Below are positions 37,901 to 49,611 of a stretch of DNA of 64,000 nt, piece by piece. The notes under the pieces were generated by a model that was not told the origin of the DNA, did not search any database, and saw only the letters and a list, made by a program, of their open reading frames with translations. How positions within the stretch are numbered: the first letter of the stretch is position 1; each line of letters starts with the position of its first letter. The stretch comes from Crambe crambe (taxonomy: Eukaryota; Porifera; Demospongiae; Poecilosclerida; Crambeidae). The stretch covers positions 4,029,001 to 4,093,000 of the forward strand of contig OZ004584.1 in assembly GCA_963924555.1 (NCBI GenBank), written 5' to 3'. The translations under genes and the position numbers were made by a program.

Positions 37901-38520
37901 CCTATATTGGAGAAACACTTGGTCCATTTCCACTGTACCTAGCTGTTTGTTTGTTTGGCTTCTTTTTCAAACTATATCGCTCCTTTTTCTGAGAAGTTCT
38001 CATAGTAATTAGAAATTATCCTGTTATCCAGACACCTTTGTCCAAACTTATCTTCATAAGTGGATTTGTGTTAAGTATATAGTATTGCCATCACCATTGG
38101 GGTTTACGTCTTAAACAAGAAGTTTGCTTGGAGAAATGACTGGAGTGGCAGGGAGGTTGCTCATTGAAATCACCCTTCTCCTATAATAACCAGTAGCAAC
38201 AGCTCTTCAATAGAATTAGTTCTCAGGAAGGAGCTTAAGGAAATGATATTGTACCTTCTGGTAATGGCATGCCATTGGCATGGTAACATAATATCCATAG
38301 GTGTATGCATGTGCATTGTCTAAATAATGAGTGTAGCTATATAAGAGCGCATTTTCGTATCACCCTGATGAAGGCTAGAGTATTCTGATTGAAACATCGG
38401 TAGTTTATTTAATTTCTTATGAGAACTAATTCTAATATGTTAGCTGAGAGAAAATAAGAAAAGTGAGCTCACATTTTACATTAGTTTATTACTACTGATC
38501 CCAGCAGTGATATAAATTTC
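37901..38520. other. No gene recognised
   Basis: Intergenic. A 'ccctgatgaaggc ... gaaacatcgg' phrase at about 38362-38400 resembles the 3' ends of some retroelements, but nothing else of such an element is present. Confidence 0.4.
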
Positions 38521-38524
38521 TTAT

Positions 38525-38755
38525 CACCAGATCAGTGTATGGAGTTTTGCGCAACGCTACCAGGAATTATTGCAGAAAAACTATACTTGGCAAGGGTGGG
38601 TATAGTGCTGTTGCCATTGAAGTGCTAACTCCAGTGAGTATATTGTTTCTATCATATTTATTTTTTATAATTATAGGAAGGTAAGGCTGGTCTTTTACGA
38701 GAGAAGACAGTTGATCAGTTTCTGGCCGAAGTTTCAGCCTTGAACCAGTACTAAC
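38525..38755 (+). CDS. Two exon-like pieces, unidentified
   Basis: An exon about 38531-38632 (acceptor CACCAG, donor CCA|GTGAGT) joins in phase 0 to an exon 38680-38754 (acceptor ATTATAG) that ends with a stop. The reading includes GKGGYSAVAIEVLTP and then EGKAGLLREKTVDQF. The clean phase and splice sites argue for real coding ancestry. I know no family for it. A further open plus-strand stretch at about 39045-39180 (GKYSDHSGVLVFLPPLF) may belong nearby. Confidence 0.35.
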
Positions 38756-39962
38756 AGTGTGTGCAGTGCTGTTTGCAAAACTGTAGTGATCATTAACTTC
38801 TTTAATAATAGATCCGGCACCCTAATTTTTTACAGCTCTTCAGGTATTGTTCAAAACCTACTGCTATGATCTTTGAATTTATGACAAATGGCATGAGGTG
38901 TTTTTTTTTGATTATAATTTTTATAATATATTATTGGATGAAACTTATAAACTAAATTAGGAGATTTTGGATTTGCCATAGAGATGCCACATTGTATCTG
39001 GTGGTCTAACTATGTTTACTTCTAATTTTACCATCAGAACAGAAGGCTACTACCCCCCAGAAATTAGCATGGGCAAATATTCTGATCATAGTGGTGTCCT
39101 AGTCTTCCTCCCCCCACTTTTTGCACGTGAAAAATACGGCTGGCTCAAGAGACTAGTGATGTCCATTCATTTGGAGTGGTAAGTTTTTAAACTGTTTTTC
39201 TACGTAACTAGCTAGGTTAGATCATGTTTACAATAGTCATGGAGGTAGGTATAGCTAATTGGTTGTGTGGGAATAGGTGGGTACATTAGTTGTATGGTCA
39301 ACTACATGGATGGTGTATAGGAATAGGACATGTATCAGGTTTCTTATATAGGTCTAGCAGTGAAAAATATGGAGACCACAAGTTACTGCATGATATAGTT
39401 GTTGCCTATCATGCAAAGGGAATAATTCATGAGTTGTGTATAATTATGGTGATATTGTAGGTAGTGCTTGAAGTGCATATGACCCTAAAACGAAGTAAGA
39501 TCTTTGACATGTGAACATTTCCTTTTTGTTATTGGCTAATAATTCTTAAATTTGAATACGTTCAAGATGATATGAAAGATGAGGCTTTCATAAAATATTC
39601 GATGGTTTCCTCAAAAAAAATCCATGCATATTGAAGAAACAGCTGGAAAATATTTTAATGTTGTGTCTGCCTGTCTTAAGAAACACAGCACCAAGACACC
39701 AGCTGTTGAGGTCAGTAGATCCAAGCACTTTGAGTACAGAGGAAGTGGATTCCTACATACTTTGGAATTCAAATTTAATATCCTATTTTATTGCAGGTAT
39801 TGAAATTACTAGAATGAACAAACTGACTGTTGAATATCATTTCTCATCTTTGCTTTAATTCTAGTTATCAGTCCATGAATATTACACTGACCCATAACAT
39901 CTAGACTATATCATTGACCATGCGCACTTCATCATTAATGTATGGAAATGTAATGATACAAT

Positions 39963-40482
39963 AAAAGTTACACATACGCATTAATATAATGTAAGGAAGT
40001 CATGCAACAGTTACGTTAATGTTATTCTGAGCTAGTTCCTGGTCCAGTAACTTCATTGGGAGTTCCATCATAAAAATCAAATGGCAGTAAATATTTCTCT
40101 TTGATTGAAGGATACGATTTGGAGAACTAAATTCATCCATACGGGCAGATGGGATAACAAAGACAAGTTTCCATGACTTTGTAGATGGAAATTGCTCCAA
40201 AAGATTAACTTCTTGGGACTGTGCTTTTTGGACATGGTAATTTGAAAAATCCAAGGTGGCATTGCTAAGTCCATCCCTGGTTTGTTACATTCATATGGTA
40301 CATATAACGTGTGTTCTTTATGAGTCTCAAATATCTGTGTGGATGTAAAAAATGATTTCTTCTTAACAGCTGGAACTTGAACAGACTCTTTTTTCCCTCC
40401 TTCAATTTTCTTAGCATTTACAGAAAGAAACTCATTAGCAGAAACTTTAAAGAGAAATTCCAAACATGGTTGGATCACCCAA
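39963..40482 (-). pseudogene. 3' fragment of a Crinkler-like gene
   Basis: Matches the last about 160 codons and the 3' flank of the gene at 49612-50936 (same strand), covering the nuclease-like C-terminus. The frame is kept in pieces with shifts (two overlapping open frames, 40000-40254 and 40077-40478). It stops abruptly at about 40482, next to the plus-strand PHD gene. No NTPase part is found nearby. Confidence 0.8.
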
Positions 40483-40578
40483 TCATTTAGTTCCGCTAAT
40501 TGCCTGCAGAGGTAAGCATAAATCTTGTTGTGATTTTTTTCTCATTCATACGAGGTATAATAACTAATATAATTGTAG

Positions 40579-42518
40579 AGATGACCCCAGCGATGATTCA
40601 TCAGCTATTATAAATGGCAATCTGGGTTTATCAGCCTGCAAAGAAATTAAGGAGACTTGCGTAATGGTGGGCGAGTGTCCCTCTAAGCTTGGCAATGGAA
40701 AGAATATGAATTGGGTAATTTGTGATAACTGCCAGTCTTGGTACCATTCTATCTGCATTGGATTGGCTCCTACCATCATAACTTTCACTGATTTTCATTT
40801 TTCATGCTGCAGTCCACCAAAGAAGAATGATGTGTACGTATGTCATACTACACCTTTCATACGGTAGTTTATTATAATTTTCTGGGACACTATATAGAGT
40901 GTTTCGGTGGCCTATACAAACAAGCAAAGATAGTCTCCACACATTGATTACCTTCACTGATATCCAATCAATCTACCCCTGGAATGGGATTTCTGATGCA
41001 GCAATTGAACTCTATGTGCGGTAAAGTGTTTTAATATATCTTGTGGTGTAAAGCCTGACATAATGTGTGCATAAATAACTGCAGACACATATTGCCAACA
41101 TCGTCAACTGTGGCTACTTTAAGTCCACTGACATTTGAGGTCATTAAGAGGTATCCAAAGGGTAGCAGGGACATCTTAACTGGAGCACATCATAGAGTTA
41201 ATGGACAGAGGTTCAAACTTAAAAAGCCGCTCATTCTTTTTGTTTGCAAAGCAAGGTGAGTGCACACTCTATTCTTGTTTTAGCAACTCATTGCAATATC
41301 CTACTACAGTACTGCCTGGCATTGGATACTAGTGGCCGTGGTACCAGCAACAAATAAGTACGTATGTTACTGCCTCAGACTATGCTATTTTTAATCTCTT
41401 TCCTATGAAGAGCTTACGTCCTGGACTCTATGACGAACAACCTCAGTCCTTATTCCAATATGGCTGTTGCTGGAATTGAGCCTACTTTGAGTGTCATCAA
41501 TAATAAATTCCTCTCAAGGTTTTTAGAAAGAAATGTCTAATTTCCTATTTACACATATTTATAAACACAGGTCTGCAAACAGAGTAACTCAGTGGATTGT
41601 GGGATTCATGTTATTCATAACATGAATTTGGTACTAATAACAATCTATGATCCTTAATAATAAAATATACCATTCCTAAACAGTATGCTCTGGATGACCT
41701 CCAATCGAAAGCAATTTTAATGCAAACATTTTCCTCCATACAAATCAGGAGGGATATCCTTGCCAAATGCCATGAAATGTCAGGGAAGTATAAAAAGTAT
41801 GTACATACAATAGAGTGGTTACTGACTTAGCTACACACGTAGTATGGTACTTATACTTTCTGTTACTATGGCAGACAACGGATTTGTTCTTCATTGAAGA
41901 AGGTATGTATGTAGCCATTTATGACTGATCAAGTGCAGTAACTAAAATTGGATATTGAAACTAAGGATATTATTCGCAAGATTCAAAAATCTGTAGATGA
42001 AGGATTGAAGGTGGTCAATAAATACCCCCTTTCCACCCTCTCTCAGTTTACTTATTGTTTTCTAAGGTCATCACGAATGAGAAAGGCCGGGCTGTTTACA
42101 CAGACCATCCCTTCCAGCAAGGAGACTTCATTCGTGAATACAGCGGGGAGTTGTTAGGTAATGATGAGGCGAAACTTAGGGAGAGTAAATACGCTAAGGA
42201 AGAAAAGGGGAACTTCATGTTCTACTTTCAGTATGGCCGAAAGAAGATGTGGTAAGACTGTAAAGTTATTGCTGAGATCATATCGTCATAATGATGACAA
42301 ACAGCATAGATGCTACTGAGGAAAGTGATCGGATTGGTCGACTCATCAATCATTCCAAATCCAAGCCTAACCTCACAGTGAGGTTGGTGTCATCAGAGAC
42401 CAGACCTCACATCTGTATGTTTGCATCTGAAAACATTCCAGTTGGAAATGAATTATTATACGATTATGGTGATCATTCATCATCTTCTCTCAAAGTATTC
42501 AAATGGCTAAAAAATTAA
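40579..42518 (+). pseudogene. PHD finger, Ulp1-like protease and KMT5A-like SET gene (probably damaged)
   Basis: Exons on the plus strand, in order. About 40579-40835 encodes a PHD finger (WVICDNCQSWYHSIC, FHFSCC). 40898-41020 and 41085-41255 join in frame through an Arg codon. 41310-41357 carries AWHWILVAVVP and 41411-41518 carries YVLDSM, the His and Asp steps of a Ulp1/C48 cysteine protease. 41572-41640 carries QSNSVDCGIHVIHN, the Gln and Cys step. 42067-42251 and 42305-42518 encode a SET domain very close to KMT5A/SETD8 (GRAVYTDHPF, FQYGRKKMCIDAT, GRLINHSK, ELLYDYGDHS). The frame into the DCG exon is off by one base with the obvious splice sites, and the acceptor near 41935 would give a stop, so the gene may be broken or spliced differently. 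The 5' end is uncertain; an upstream piece may run through 39636-39790. The function would be de-SUMOylation-type proteolysis plus histone H4K20-type methylation, by family only. Confidence 0.65.
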
Positions 42519-42529
42519 TGGTGTTATTA

Positions 42530-45500
42530 TTACATATTCATATTTTTTTGTTTGTTGTGATACCAACATACATGATTAATAAAATTCTGAGCAGTCATAT
42601 ATGATACGGAGCCTTTTGTTTTCTGTATTAAAGAATTGGCTTGTTCAACGACTTCACTGTTCATAGATGCTAGCTGTGGATAAGCAGCCATGTTGTAGCC
42701 ATCACTGCAGGCTACATCAAAATATATGATGGTAGGTAGTACATACAATAATCATTTACTCACCTATGTGATTGTGCCAATGGAATCTGTCAACTAAAAA
42801 CCAAGTGGTCCTAAAAAAATCTGGTTCACGGTTCAGGCAATAATGAGTCCAAATTGCACGCATTATCATAAATGACCATGGCTGGAGCTATTACATGAGC
42901 AAAAAACTTAAATAAAAACAAAAACAACTGTCATTAGCATTACCATGTAAAAACCTTGTATACAGTGTCGAAAATGGTACATTAGGAGATTCTTGCAGTC
43001 TCATGACTTGGAATCCAAAACATATTCCTAAATAATACATTGTAATTATTATCATTAATATGGTATGTACTTCTTGCTCACCATGGGGGCAAAACAAGGT
43101 GAACAGCCCTGGTAACAATGAAGGATGTCCACTACTGTGCTTATTGCATCCTGTTGCCTTGCAAAGATGTTTATCAGCTTCGTATACACCACGGGTCCGA
43201 ACAGAAAGTAGATGTGGGAAGTATGATAGCTCTTGAAATTGATCTACCATTGGTATGGCCGTCTCTACAGATTCACTCTTTGAATAATGAAAGGGGGCCT
43301 TTGCTTTTTCAATCAATGAAGTGATCAATGATGATATAGCTTTCTTTGGCAGATGACTGACGGTTCCCAAAACTTCAAATAAAATGGGTACCTCTTGCTG
43401 CAGAGTTTCCATGTTTAATGGATCCGAGGTGAAGTTATCTTCGGTTATCTTCTTTAAAAGATTGAATAGCTGATCATTTGGATGTACCAAAGCACATACA
43501 GGCGACTGACAGGCAAGTCTTGTGGACACCGAATAATAGGATGTGAAGTATTTATGAGCTCTTTCAAAAATTGCATAAGAGGTAAGAGGGATGGCGCATG
43601 GATGGATAAAAGTCCATTTATCGCGAAAAACTGCTCAGCTGTTATTCCCTTGCTACAGAAGTCCTTAAGCAGAGTCCTGAGTTTCCTGTCAGGGATATAA
43701 ACCCTTTCATTGAACCTAGTGTAATATGATACACACTGATTTTATGGTCACACTATTAGCATTGATTGACTTATCTGCCTTGTTTCAGATCATGTTTAGG
43801 CACAGGACCTATAAATGACTTCCACAAGTCTAGAGCACGCCTAAAAGAGAGAGAAGTGCCATCCATAATCACTGTACTTGGACTGTTACCACATATTTCA
43901 CAACGAAATCCTTCTGGATAATCTATATCCAGTAGGCTGATGAAAGAATACCACGCATAACAAAAGTGATTGTATTTAAAAACACTAAGGACCAGCTGAT
44001 CCTCAACATCACCATGCATCTTTTGGAGAATAGTATACTCAGTGAACATTGTAGTCCTACGTATAATGATGTACACACATTCAGTAATTGCTATAATAAT
44101 AGTTGTAGCTTTACCTTCCATGAAAAAAAATGATACATGTGATTCCTTAAGACTTCATATGCAATTAGGAACAATCCCATGTTTAGAATACAATCCTTCT
44201 GACCATCATAACGAAGTTGGCTGAGACAGCCGTCAGTGGTGCAATTTCGTAGATAAACTATAATAAGATGCATTAGTGCCACAGGCATAGAGAGTAGGAC
44301 TATGTAGGAAAGTCCTACACCATCAAAATGCAACAATATTATTATAGCAAAAGTGTAGTAACGGGGGTGAGTGGTCACCCCAAATCCAAAATTATTGCAC
44401 AAACCTTTTGCTTGATAGCAGTATAGTGGTGTCACCAGAAAAGTATTTTCATCAATACAGGGAGTAGTCCAGCTATTATGAGCACCACACTGTGAACAGG
44501 TGGATGTAGCAGCTGGAATCAAATTGGCAACGCCATCATACATATTGAACCGACGTGAATGATCTTGTCTGAGGCATTCCCTTAAATTTGGTGGTAAATC
44601 GTAGGGAATAGGTAGTACTGTAGGTATTTTTTTTATGGATGGGACTTTGCAATCCGGTACTTCAGAGTCATTGATAAAACTGGTGAACTGCTGAAGTTGA
44701 GGGACTAGCTCTTCTTGTGACTTCAGTTCCTTGATGCATTCTTGCAGACGAGTAACATGCATACAACTAGTAGGGTGCCTACACTTTGTACAAAATATTC
44801 CTCGACGTCTTAGGCAGATCACACCAAAGTTACCATCTACATCGATTGAAAGAGCTGGTTCAATGCCTACACTAACTATCCCTTCATATATCTGGAGGTT
44901 CTCGAAAGGTGGAGTAGAGTAGGTATGGTCTGTATGAAATGATGATGGATGTACAAGTCACAAAATTAATAAACTTACCAGCAAAGTCCAAACTAGGATA
45001 TATCATATGAACTGCATCCAACTCTTCAACAATGTACTTGGAAGCAGCTAGCTATATGTAAGCATTCACCCAAAGCTCAGAGTAGCTGGTTCCAACTTGA
45101 TGGCTGAGACTAGACATCAACGAGGCTCGTGAAGAATCACAGGAACACCAATACACCCAATTCACTCCATCTTCAAAAATGGTAGCTCGTCTGGAGACAA
45201 ACTCATATTTGTGTTGCTATTAAGAACAATACGTTAAGATGTGCTAATAAGCCAATTTTTAAGATTCAGAGTCTCCAAATTCAAATCTTGCATAACAAAC
45301 TGCCGAAATGTGTTGCTGCAAGGCACAAATGCCTTAAACTGTTTCAATATGTGAACATATGTGTGGACTTCATCAACTACTGTATTATCCTATAGAATAG
45401 TGATACTTTAAATATGTAGAAATAATTAGCTATGCATGGCTACCGTGGCTGGAGTCAGATCTGAAGAAGAGGGGTTTAAATCCTGATGTGGGTCTGAGTC

Positions 45501-45960
45501 AGGAGGCATTCCTAGGCCATGTAGATCAAACCCAGACTCATGCTGAAATTTAATGATACATGAAATTATGCCAGCATGGCTGCACTATTTGTACTGTACC
45601 TTTAATTTACGTCGAGACTGTTCACGTACTGAGGATTTGCGAGTTTCAGTTTTTCTTACTTTTTTTTTTGTAAATGGGAGCTATGGTCATACAAGGACTC
45701 TGAAGATTTCCTTGCCTCCTTGAAAATTACCTCATGTACAGTTGTTGCCTAAACAATAGAAGAACCAGTCTATACTTTGTATAGTGAAATAAGGACCTAT
45801 AGTTTCATGATTATAACTACTTGATTATGTTGCAGGTATAGCAGCTAAGAGAGGAAGCAACTACCTTGGATAATGACATCCTAGCTTCATTCGTAGACTT
45901 CCTCGGTCAACACTGAGATTTTACCTGTGGGGAATCACTGCTTGTTGGGACATCAGACAT
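42530..45960 (-). pseudogene. KDZ-type transposase gene, many exons, frameshifted
   Basis: ATG at 45960 (MSDVPTSSDSPQ) and stop at 42530-42532. Exons include 44929-44385 (approximate; CLRRRGIFCTKCRHPTSC, a SWIM-like zinc motif, then CSQCGAHNSW), 44259-44115, 44056-43777 (EGFRCEICGNSP, IMDGTSLSFRR), 43715-43082, 43027-42944, 42887-42764 (IYDNACNL, then YCLNREP, RFHWHNH) and 42711-42530 (CSDGYNM, LASMNSEVVEQAN, SYMT). This order and these motifs are those of KDZ (Kyakuja-Dileera-Zisupton) transposases, an RNase H-fold family. Damage: one-base shifts near 42855 and near 43535, and a donor reading AT for GT near 43776. Gene layout is tail-to-tail with the PHD-C48-SET gene, 11 bp between stop codons. 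It is probably no longer active. Confidence 0.75.
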
Positions 45961-46960
45961 AGCTATTCTCTCTGCTGCACACTAATGAGACCACATAATA
46001 AGATTTTTGCTCATGGAGAGTGTAGGTTTGGTACTAGGAAGGTCAAATCATGACACCGGGATCTTTACACAGTACTCTCTGTGGATGGGGGAAATAACCC
46101 CATCTAAGCTGATTACATGGCGTACCACCAGGGGGGCATACCTGATCCCAATGTGATTGAAGTATTGAGCCAGTGCTAGCTATAAAGATGAAGTTTGTAG
46201 ACTAACACTACTAATCCTACTACTTGGCAACATCAAAAAGAGCATCCACACACCTTTGTGTGACCACAACAGTTCATAATAATAAGTACCATGGAATCAA
46301 TTGCAATATAATTATGAATCTGACTAGATATTGAATAATCAAGTTCTGGACTGGACATTTCACCTCCATAGGCATGAAAAAATGGATCGTGTGACTGTTT
46401 ATAAGTGCATACGTAGATAGACTCTTACAATGAGCAACATAATGATATATACAAAGGAGCCAATAGCACTATCATAAAATGACTGAATAACATTTAATCA
46501 GTGTTCTCCTACAACCAAGTTTTGATGCACGATACTTCACCCTCGAGCTCATTCCACACCTTCTGAAAAAGTTTCCACTATTTTAAGTCAATGTTAGTGA
46601 CAACAGTTTAAGAAGGACGTACCTGGTATACGTAGTAGACAGCAGACTGGTAACGAATATAGATTCAACGACTCTACATCTATGGACTGAAAAAAAGTTT
46701 TTCACTGTTCAAGTGCATATTCGGGACAGTATATGACGTGTGGAATAGAAATATGTTCTTAGTCTCAGAATCACCCATTTCATATCAATCAAAGTGTTTG
46801 GACGGAGAAAGAGCTTAGGAAGGACATGTCTGGAAGGGATTTGGACTGAAACATTGTTAGAGTGATACTGGAGATGATTCATGGAGGCCACACCATAGGA
46901 TGACTAAGCTATCAAAAATAGCAATGCTGGAGACAATTTATAGAGGGCATACCTTGTGCC
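45961..46960. other. No gene recognised
   Basis: Upstream of the KDZ gene. Frames are short. I searched for a terminal inverted repeat matching the 38-40 kb side and did not find one by eye. Confidence 0.4.
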
Positions 46961-46963
46961 TTC

Positions 46964-47236
46964 TTGGGCACCTATGGCTATACAAGTGTCAATGACTACT
47001 TGAATAGAACCAATATGGACAAAATAAACACTTGGGGTACTGATATCGAAATGTTTGCTTTTGCACATTTGGTAAATACCCCAATATATTCATTTGTAAA
47101 GAATTGGCATAAATATCCCCCCTCCCAGATAAATTTAACCATGTATGATGATGTCACATGTGATGATGTCACACAAATGGCAATGTACATAAGATTTCAT
47201 TCTGAACACTTTGAAGTTGCATGCTCAGTCTTATAA
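46964..47236 (+). pseudogene. OTU-like cysteine protease, C-terminal fragment
   Basis: A 90-codon frame reads like the C-terminal half of an OTU domain: WGTDIEMFAFAHLVNTPIYS, a hydrophobic strand, then MAMYIRFHSEHFEVACSVL with the His near the end (HFEVA) that matches the catalytic His position. The N-terminal part with the 'DGNCLFR'-type cysteine motif is not found upstream, so it is a fragment or a distant exon. OTU domains are common in transposon-borne proteins of sponges and cnidarians. Confidence 0.5.
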
Positions 47237-49611
47237 TTACTTGAATACCTTCACTATTATGATTGTGTGTATTGGCGATTATGCCAGTTGTTATACAGCA
47301 TCATCATGTATAGCCTGCTGTGTATAAACACCAGGAGCAACACCACAATGGCACTTCCCAGCTTATTTATATGATTGAAGGAAGAAGTACTGTAGAGAAG
47401 TATAATGATTACAACAGTGCAGGGGGGTGCCACTTGAAACGTTGGGACACAGCTAGAAGTAAAAAGGTGGTGTTGCATAAAGAATGGCATCATTATAGTG
47501 TACTGACGCACATTAACACATAGGCCAGATGTCATTCACTTCCAGCTTAACTGTATATGTATGGATATGGATATATGTAAAAGTCCCAACGAGCACTGAT
47601 CCTTCTCTGTATAGGCAACAGTACTTAACACAGACTCACAGGCTAAAAAACTTGGTGCCACTGTATGGTAACATACAGTACAAGTTAAAATTAAACCGTT
47701 CGTGCAAAATTGAATAATTTATTTCGCATTTAAGGTTTGTGCTCACGCACATCAAGTAACTCGGGTTTGCAGCTAGCTAATGCATTTTTACTGTTCTTCA
47801 GTGTTTAATCCAAAATTCTCCTGCATGATATTTTTGAGAAAATTCAACTTCATTTTATAGCTATTAGTCCTATGGAGGGTCATGCATGTCAAGGTTTGCA
47901 GCTGGCTATGTCAGATTCAGTTGTTCTATCAAAGATGAAATTTAATTGTGCGAACATTTTGATTTTAACTTGTACATAAAAGCAGAGAGCAGTGAACTTG
48001 ACTGCTCTGACAGTGATTAGAAGAGTACTGAGACAATTTTACAAACCTGAATGTGTTCTATGTACTTGGTTACACCATGCTGAAGAGCTCCAAATAGAGC
48101 GAAACAGTCGAATTGCCACTTTCCTCTTTAACAAAGAAGGGCAATCGATCACACCATGCTTATGATACATGCTGTGTGGTCGATTGTCCATGGTTACCAA
48201 GTACAAAATTATATTTCATACCCCAAGTGGGATGTGAGGAGGAGCAATTTATCATAATAACAGCTGTCTCCTCAAAGTTTCATGATCTTATATATGTAGC
48301 TAGTCCACCCTTTGACATGTACCTACCAAGGACTTAAGCAGGGGAGCTAGTGCTAAAAATTTAACAAGTAAGGTGGTTTTTGCTAAGGTTGGACTGGAAA
48401 TATCACTGTACCTACAGTTGGAATGGCTACGGAAACACAACAGCTACAGCTATTTAGTACCTATGTGCACTGCCATTCAACAAAAAGGCTATAAAAAACT
48501 ATTAACAATAGCCAATGTACCTACAGTTGGACCATCAATAAGCTATGTAAGGGGTGACTATAATAATTATTGAAACCTCCTAATATTAGAATATTAGAGG
48601 CTCTCCTCTTTCAGAGGTGAAAATCTATTAGCAGTAACTTTTAGAACATTTTAGGTTGTTGAGAATGTCCTTTCAGTACCCTTTATCAGAGGTTGAATTG
48701 TGAGCACCAAGTACATGCAGTGAAATGAGTACATTCAATTGTACCAGTGAATTAAATGAATCATGAATTATGCAATTGTCCATAGTTATATATGCAGCCT
48801 TTTTGATAATGAAGACAATTTAGTGGGAAATTTTAATGAATTAATGGGAGGTGGGATGACTACATGTACGTATATATATGCTCCATGTAATCAGAGTATA
48901 GATACATAAGACATTATTGTACAGGAAGAGAATAATTATAGCTTGAATAGTCCAAGTAGCTAGCTATTCATAGGCTTGATGTAGGGGTGATAAGTCAACC
49001 TTTTCCTTTCCACTTCTTTCCTTGTTTCTATATTTTTTTGTACACTGTTTTTTGTCATCCCTACATCACCTTTCATTTTTTAAAGTGTTTTTTCCCTTAT
49101 GAAAAAGGAAATGTATTGTGTCTACATGGCATGCGCACGCTGGCGATTAGACTGCATAGCCATAGCGCAGCCCAATTTTCTCCAGCTTGAGAAAAAAAAG
49201 TGCGCTTTTATTATTCTTTCGTGTCGAGTCCTTCAGCCTCAAAAAATTCTCCTGAGCTGCATGATAAGAATGTGCATAATTATAATACATATATACAGGG
49301 TAAGCAGGGAGGGTCATAGTGCTCTCTGATAGTATGATCAAAAGAACTGTTGCATATGATTAAGTCCACCATTGGATGATTTTGAACTTCTCCATGATTA
49401 TTTTACCCAAAGAAAAAAATTTCCTAAAACCCACACTAAATCATTTCTAGCTCCAAAAGATTTACTGAACATGTGATCTTGTTCAGCGCATGCCATGGGC
49501 TCATTTTGCTCACCCAATGAGACAAAAGTGAGAAATAAAAGAACAAAATGATCACATCTCTAAAATTAATGTAATAATATTGTAAGGAAGTGTGCAACAG
49601 TTATGTTAACG
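47237..49611. other. No gene recognised
   Basis: Several frames of 60-75 codons on both strands, none with a domain or splice context that I can support. Confidence 0.45.

Noticed and set aside
38355-38405. Possible hammerhead ribozyme or Penelope-type terminus (CTGATGA ... GAAAC)
   Set aside because: The core words are present but no stem II of the right size forms next to them and no retroelement coding sequence is adjacent.
47320-48337. Plus-strand frames of 60-75 codons right of the OTU fragment
   Set aside because: No recognisable domain, no consistent splice sites, ordinary length for chance frames.
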